A stretch of DNA of 64,000 bases from Roseimicrobium gellanilyticum (GTDB lineage: Bacteria; Verrucomicrobiota; Verrucomicrobiia; Verrucomicrobiales; Verrucomicrobiaceae): NCBI RefSeq assembly GCF_003315205.1, contig NZ_QNRR01000009.1, forward strand, positions 1 through 64,000. Reading direction: 5' to 3'. The translations under genes and the position numbers were made by a program. The notes below the pieces were generated by a model. It was given only the letters and a program-made list of their open reading frames with translations. It searched no databases and was not told the origin of the DNA. Within the stretch, counting starts at the first letter, position 1, and every line of letters starts with the position of its first letter. This document shows, one piece after another, positions 61,924-64,000 of the stretch.

Positions 61924-63085
61924 ATTCGCCGAGAAGGAGATTATCGTTAATCGAGTATACAGTGTGGTGTTCCTCCTCAAAGTCTTGGTAGAACCCACAG
62001 AGCTTCTTCCACTTCAACACAGCAAGCGCAGCATTGAGCATGTTCAGTTCAGCAATCTGAATATTGGTGTGATAGTCATCATTCCGGGCTTCCTGAAATG
62101 AGACAACTTTCCCGAAGTGCTCCCGATTCGAAGGTGTGCTCGCTGTCACGCGAACGCTGCCCAGAAGCTTCCCATCACACACTTGTATTCCCATCCCAAC
62201 ATCAATGAATGACTTCTCTCTGGACTCCAGAAAATCAACAATGACTGCCCTCGCAGGCCCATCATCAACGCAGATAAATACGAAATCGAGCTGTTCCAAC
62301 TCGTGTACGTTCTCTGCGTGAATCAATTCCTCATGCGGGACAATGTGCTGACGCATCCGACCGTAGATGTCCGAGAAGTAAGCCACCTTGGGTTGCGGTA
62401 ACTCTAGCTGCTGCAGTGTTGGAGCCCCAGGAGACCTAAAAGCGTTGTGTTGCGCAAATGGGTCGACATCGAATAGATGGATCTCAGCGACGGGTGTCTT
62501 TGCCACTAAGTCGAGCACATACGAGCCGGTGCCACCCAGGCCAATAATCCCAATCCTAAGACCTTTGAGCTTGGCGCTGATCGCTTCAATCTCTCCACGG
62601 CTGGAGTTGGTATCAAGATAGTAGAAGACTGAGTCATTGGCCGTGGAAGGGATCACGCGAAATGTTGTCGCGGTGGCTTTTTCGTCGATAGACTTGGCTG
62701 GTGCCGAGATGATCTCGATGTACCGCGTCACTTTCTCATAATAGTCAGGATATCCCTCCTTGGGTTTGTTCGAGAAAGAATGCTCCACAACCAACCCCTC
62801 CATCAGCTGCTTCCGCTCACTGGCGTGCGTAATCGGCGAGATGACCCTTCCATCGCGATTGCACGGATGGGCTCCGATAAAGTGGATCACATGCGTCCTT
62901 GGCTTGGCAGTGCGATTACCTGCCAGGTCCAAGTCCGACACGAGTATTCCATACAGAACCTTCTTGTTCTGGTCTACGTAGGGAACATGACTGACCAGCA
63001 GGTACGAGCCGCGAACTTCCACCTCGTACCCCTCGTTTCTGAGACGCCGGAGGTCCGGACTAAGATCTATCAGTTGCTCGGACAT
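61889..63085 (-). CDS. ThiF/E1-like adenylating enzyme with extra N-terminal domain
   Basis: A 398-residue enzyme. Residues about 1-160 form a separate domain of the kind placed before ThiF in such operons (DUF6791-like), with HFIGAHPCNRDG at 68-79. The E1/ThiF domain follows: GIIGLGGTGSYVLDL (nucleotide loop 182-187), LFDVDPFAQHNAFRSPG with Asp206/Asp208, Asn214 and Arg217, then FVFICVDD (Cys272) and FIDVGMGIQVCDG (Cys303). One of these cysteines may be the thioester site. It would adenylate the ubiquitin-like protein C terminus. It overlaps the multiubiquitin gene by 26 bases and DUF6527 by 35. Confidence 0.85.
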   Translation of the reverse strand: MSEQLIDLSPDLRRLRNEGYEVEVRGSYLLVSHVPYVDQNKKVLYGILVSDLDLAGNRTAKPRTHVIHFIGAHPCNRDGRVISPITHASERKQLMEGLVVEHSFSNKPKEGYPDYYEKVTRYIEIISAPAKSIDEKATATTFRVIPSTANDSVFYYLDTNSSRGEIEAISAKLKGLRIGIIGLGGTGSYVLDLVAKTPVAEIHLFDVDPFAQHNAFRSPGAPTLQQLELPQPKVAYFSDIYGRMRQHIVPHEELIHAENVHELEQLDFVFICVDDGPARAVIVDFLESREKSFIDVGMGIQVCDGKLLGSVRVTASTPSNREHFGKVVSFQEARNDDYHTNIQIAELNMLNAALAVLKWKKLCGFYQDFEEEHHTVYSINDNLLLGEYARPSIRETDA

Positions 63086-63800
63086 TGAAGTTCATTCCAC
63101 ATTTTACTTTCACGACATCACCAGCAACCATGGTGCCCTTGGGCTTGTGGTCTGGTCCTTTGCTGTAGGTAACCGTGTATGCTGTGTTCGGGTCTGGCGA
63201 CCCGATTCCAAGCTGTACGACTTCCTCATATGAAATCAGCCGAGAGGTCACGACTCGCTCGCGACCATTAATGACGATTGTTATACCCTTGGTTTGGCGT
63301 GTATAAAACACGGGGCCATCACCGAAAAAGGCCGAATCTCCATCCTCAATAGGCGAGTCATGCGGAGACTCATAGTCACGGAAGAGGTCTTTCTGGCAAT
63401 CCAATCCAAACCAGTCACGAACGGTCCTACCAGACTGGTCGGGACGGATGGTGATTTCGACCCCGTCGTCCACGGAATATGCCAGTTTGGGAGGTGCTGT
63501 GCACTGGCCACGAGGTTTCAAGTCGCACAGCGGTACAGAGTAGAAGACATTGCCCTGTGCGAGATCAACGACTGCATCGTCAGCAAACACCGGGTCTTCG
63601 GGGGAGTTGTGATCGCGAACAAGCGCATGGGCCTCTGGGCTATTGCCCTGCGTCTTCAGCACTTTGACCAAAACTCGTCTTTGGGGAGTAGGAATCCTCA
63701 CATCGTTGATGTGAGCAAACCATTTGGCGCCCCTTTGAGAGTTCGAGCGGTCTTCTGAAGAGTGCACTGGATGCTGAGGTTCGATAAGTGGGGTATTCAT
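63060..63800 (-). CDS. Multiubiquitin-domain (polyubiquitin-like) protein
   Basis: A 246-residue protein. The C-terminal domain (about 172-244) is a clear Multiubiquitin-type beta-grasp: KGITIVINGRERVVTSRLIS, YEEVVQLGIGSPDPNTAYTV, and KPKGTMVAGDVVKVKCGMNF. Two earlier segments (about 30-110 and 112-170) look like diverged copies, with VFYSVPLCD and VEITIRPDQSGRTVRDWFG. It ends in ATDRS, not a di-glycine, as is usual for this family. It probably serves as the modifier activated by the E1-like enzyme downstream. A 49-residue-plus basic protein gene precedes it. Confidence 0.85.
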   Translation of the reverse strand: MNTPLIEPQHPVHSSEDRSNSQRGAKWFAHINDVRIPTPQRRVLVKVLKTQGNSPEAHALVRDHNSPEDPVFADDAVVDLAQGNVFYSVPLCDLKPRGQCTAPPKLAYSVDDGVEITIRPDQSGRTVRDWFGLDCQKDLFRDYESPHDSPIEDGDSAFFGDGPVFYTRQTKGITIVINGRERVVTSRLISYEEVVQLGIGSPDPNTAYTVTYSKGPDHKPKGTMVAGDVVKVKCGMNFNVRATDRS

Positions 63801-63849
63801 TTTCAGGAGTTCGAGGTAGTGTTGTTGTTCTTATTTTGTTGAGGTGTTG

Positions 63850-63999
63850 TCAGTGTTCACGCCTCACACCCTTGAAGGGCTTTGTGTCCGACTTTTGGTC
63901 GAGAAACCGGCCAGTCTCGATGTCACGCTTCACGTACCTGCGTGTATGGGGGTTCAATACTTGGGACCGGTTCCGGACAGCGCCCTTACGGTGGCCGTC
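63850..63999 (-). CDS. Small basic protein (partial), upstream of the multiubiquitin gene
   Basis: The C-terminal 49 residues of a gene cut by the right end of the window: DGHRKGAVRNRSQVLNPHTR, then RYVKRDIETGRFLDQKSDTK and PFKGVRREH, followed by TGA at 63852-63850. It is highly basic with few hydrophobic residues. I recall similar short basic proteins beside multiubiquitin genes but cannot name the family. The gap to the multiubiquitin start is 49 bases. The 5' end lies beyond 64000. Confidence 0.65.
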   Translation of the reverse strand, partial: DGHRKGAVRNRSQVLNPHTRRYVKRDIETGRFLDQKSDTKPFKGVRREH

Positions 64000-64000
64000 T

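Noticed and set aside
1-64000. tRNA, rRNA, riboswitch or replication origin
   Set aside because: None was seen on reading both strands, but structured RNAs are easily missed by eye; a covariance-model scan would settle it.

Overview
The window reads like a chromosome segment of a free-living Verrucomicrobiota bacterium, probably Verrucomicrobiales (Roseimicrobium/Prosthecobacter-like). The reasons are the GC-rich, densely packed genes and the protein families typical of the PVC group: a sulfatase / DUF1549-DUF1553 / DUF1501 operon, a ThuA-like protein, Tat-exported Gfo/Idh/MocA oxidoreductases, and an ECF sigma factor next to a TPR-containing Ser/Thr kinase. No rRNA, tRNA, CRISPR array or replication origin was recognised. 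All coordinates and starts were read by eye; no homology search was run.

Layout. 0-8.3 kb: secreted catabolic genes (ThuA, DUF1501, DUF1549/1553, sulfatase, SGNH-like protein). 8.5-14.8 kb: exodeoxyribonuclease III, three tandem paralogous membrane-anchored proteins, a ribbon-helix-helix/PIN toxin-antitoxin pair, an oxidoreductase and a DUF4013 membrane protein. 15-23.3 kb: small hypotheticals, the ECF sigma/Ser-Thr kinase pair, an alcohol dehydrogenase, a SnoaL-like protein and a class III adenylate cyclase. 23.4-28.4 kb: a GbsR/MarR-type regulator heading a lipid/membrane operon (MBOAT acyltransferase, two related 4-TM proteins, TIGR01777 epimerase, DUF2071, DoxX-like); matching 18-bp palindromes lie just upstream of the regulator and of the operon. 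28.4-44.8 kb: lipoproteins, an Lhr-type helicase, a DUF3142/TPR-like lipoprotein pair, a MATE exporter, alanine racemase, a fused metallo-beta-lactamase exonuclease-DNA ligase and a STAS protein. 45-55.3 kb: L-aspartate oxidase, a REP-associated tyrosine transposase in 106-bp inverted flanks, LeuC, an oxidoreductase, an alcohol dehydrogenase and a tannase-family esterase. 55.4-61.5 kb: a dispersed family of four complete and one truncated paralogous membrane-anchored proteins, with an O-methyltransferase and a lipoprotein between them.

Two things stand out. First, the right edge (61.5-64 kb, visibly more AT-rich) carries a compact bacterial ubiquitin-like operon on the minus strand: a small basic protein cut by the window end, a multiubiquitin-domain protein, a ThiF/E1-like enzyme with an extra N-terminal domain, and a DUF6527 protein. 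The last three reading frames overlap. Second, intergenic DNA across the window is full of paired, inverted, hairpin-forming repeats. Many begin with GTAG or GGAG, as REP elements do. Only one pair encloses a transposase gene, which suggests a RAYT/REP system with several sequence families.

The operons suggest a heterotroph that exports many hydrolases and oxidoreductases, controls some surface functions by sigma factor/kinase pairs, and has recently gained or reshuffled the region between 55 and 64 kb.
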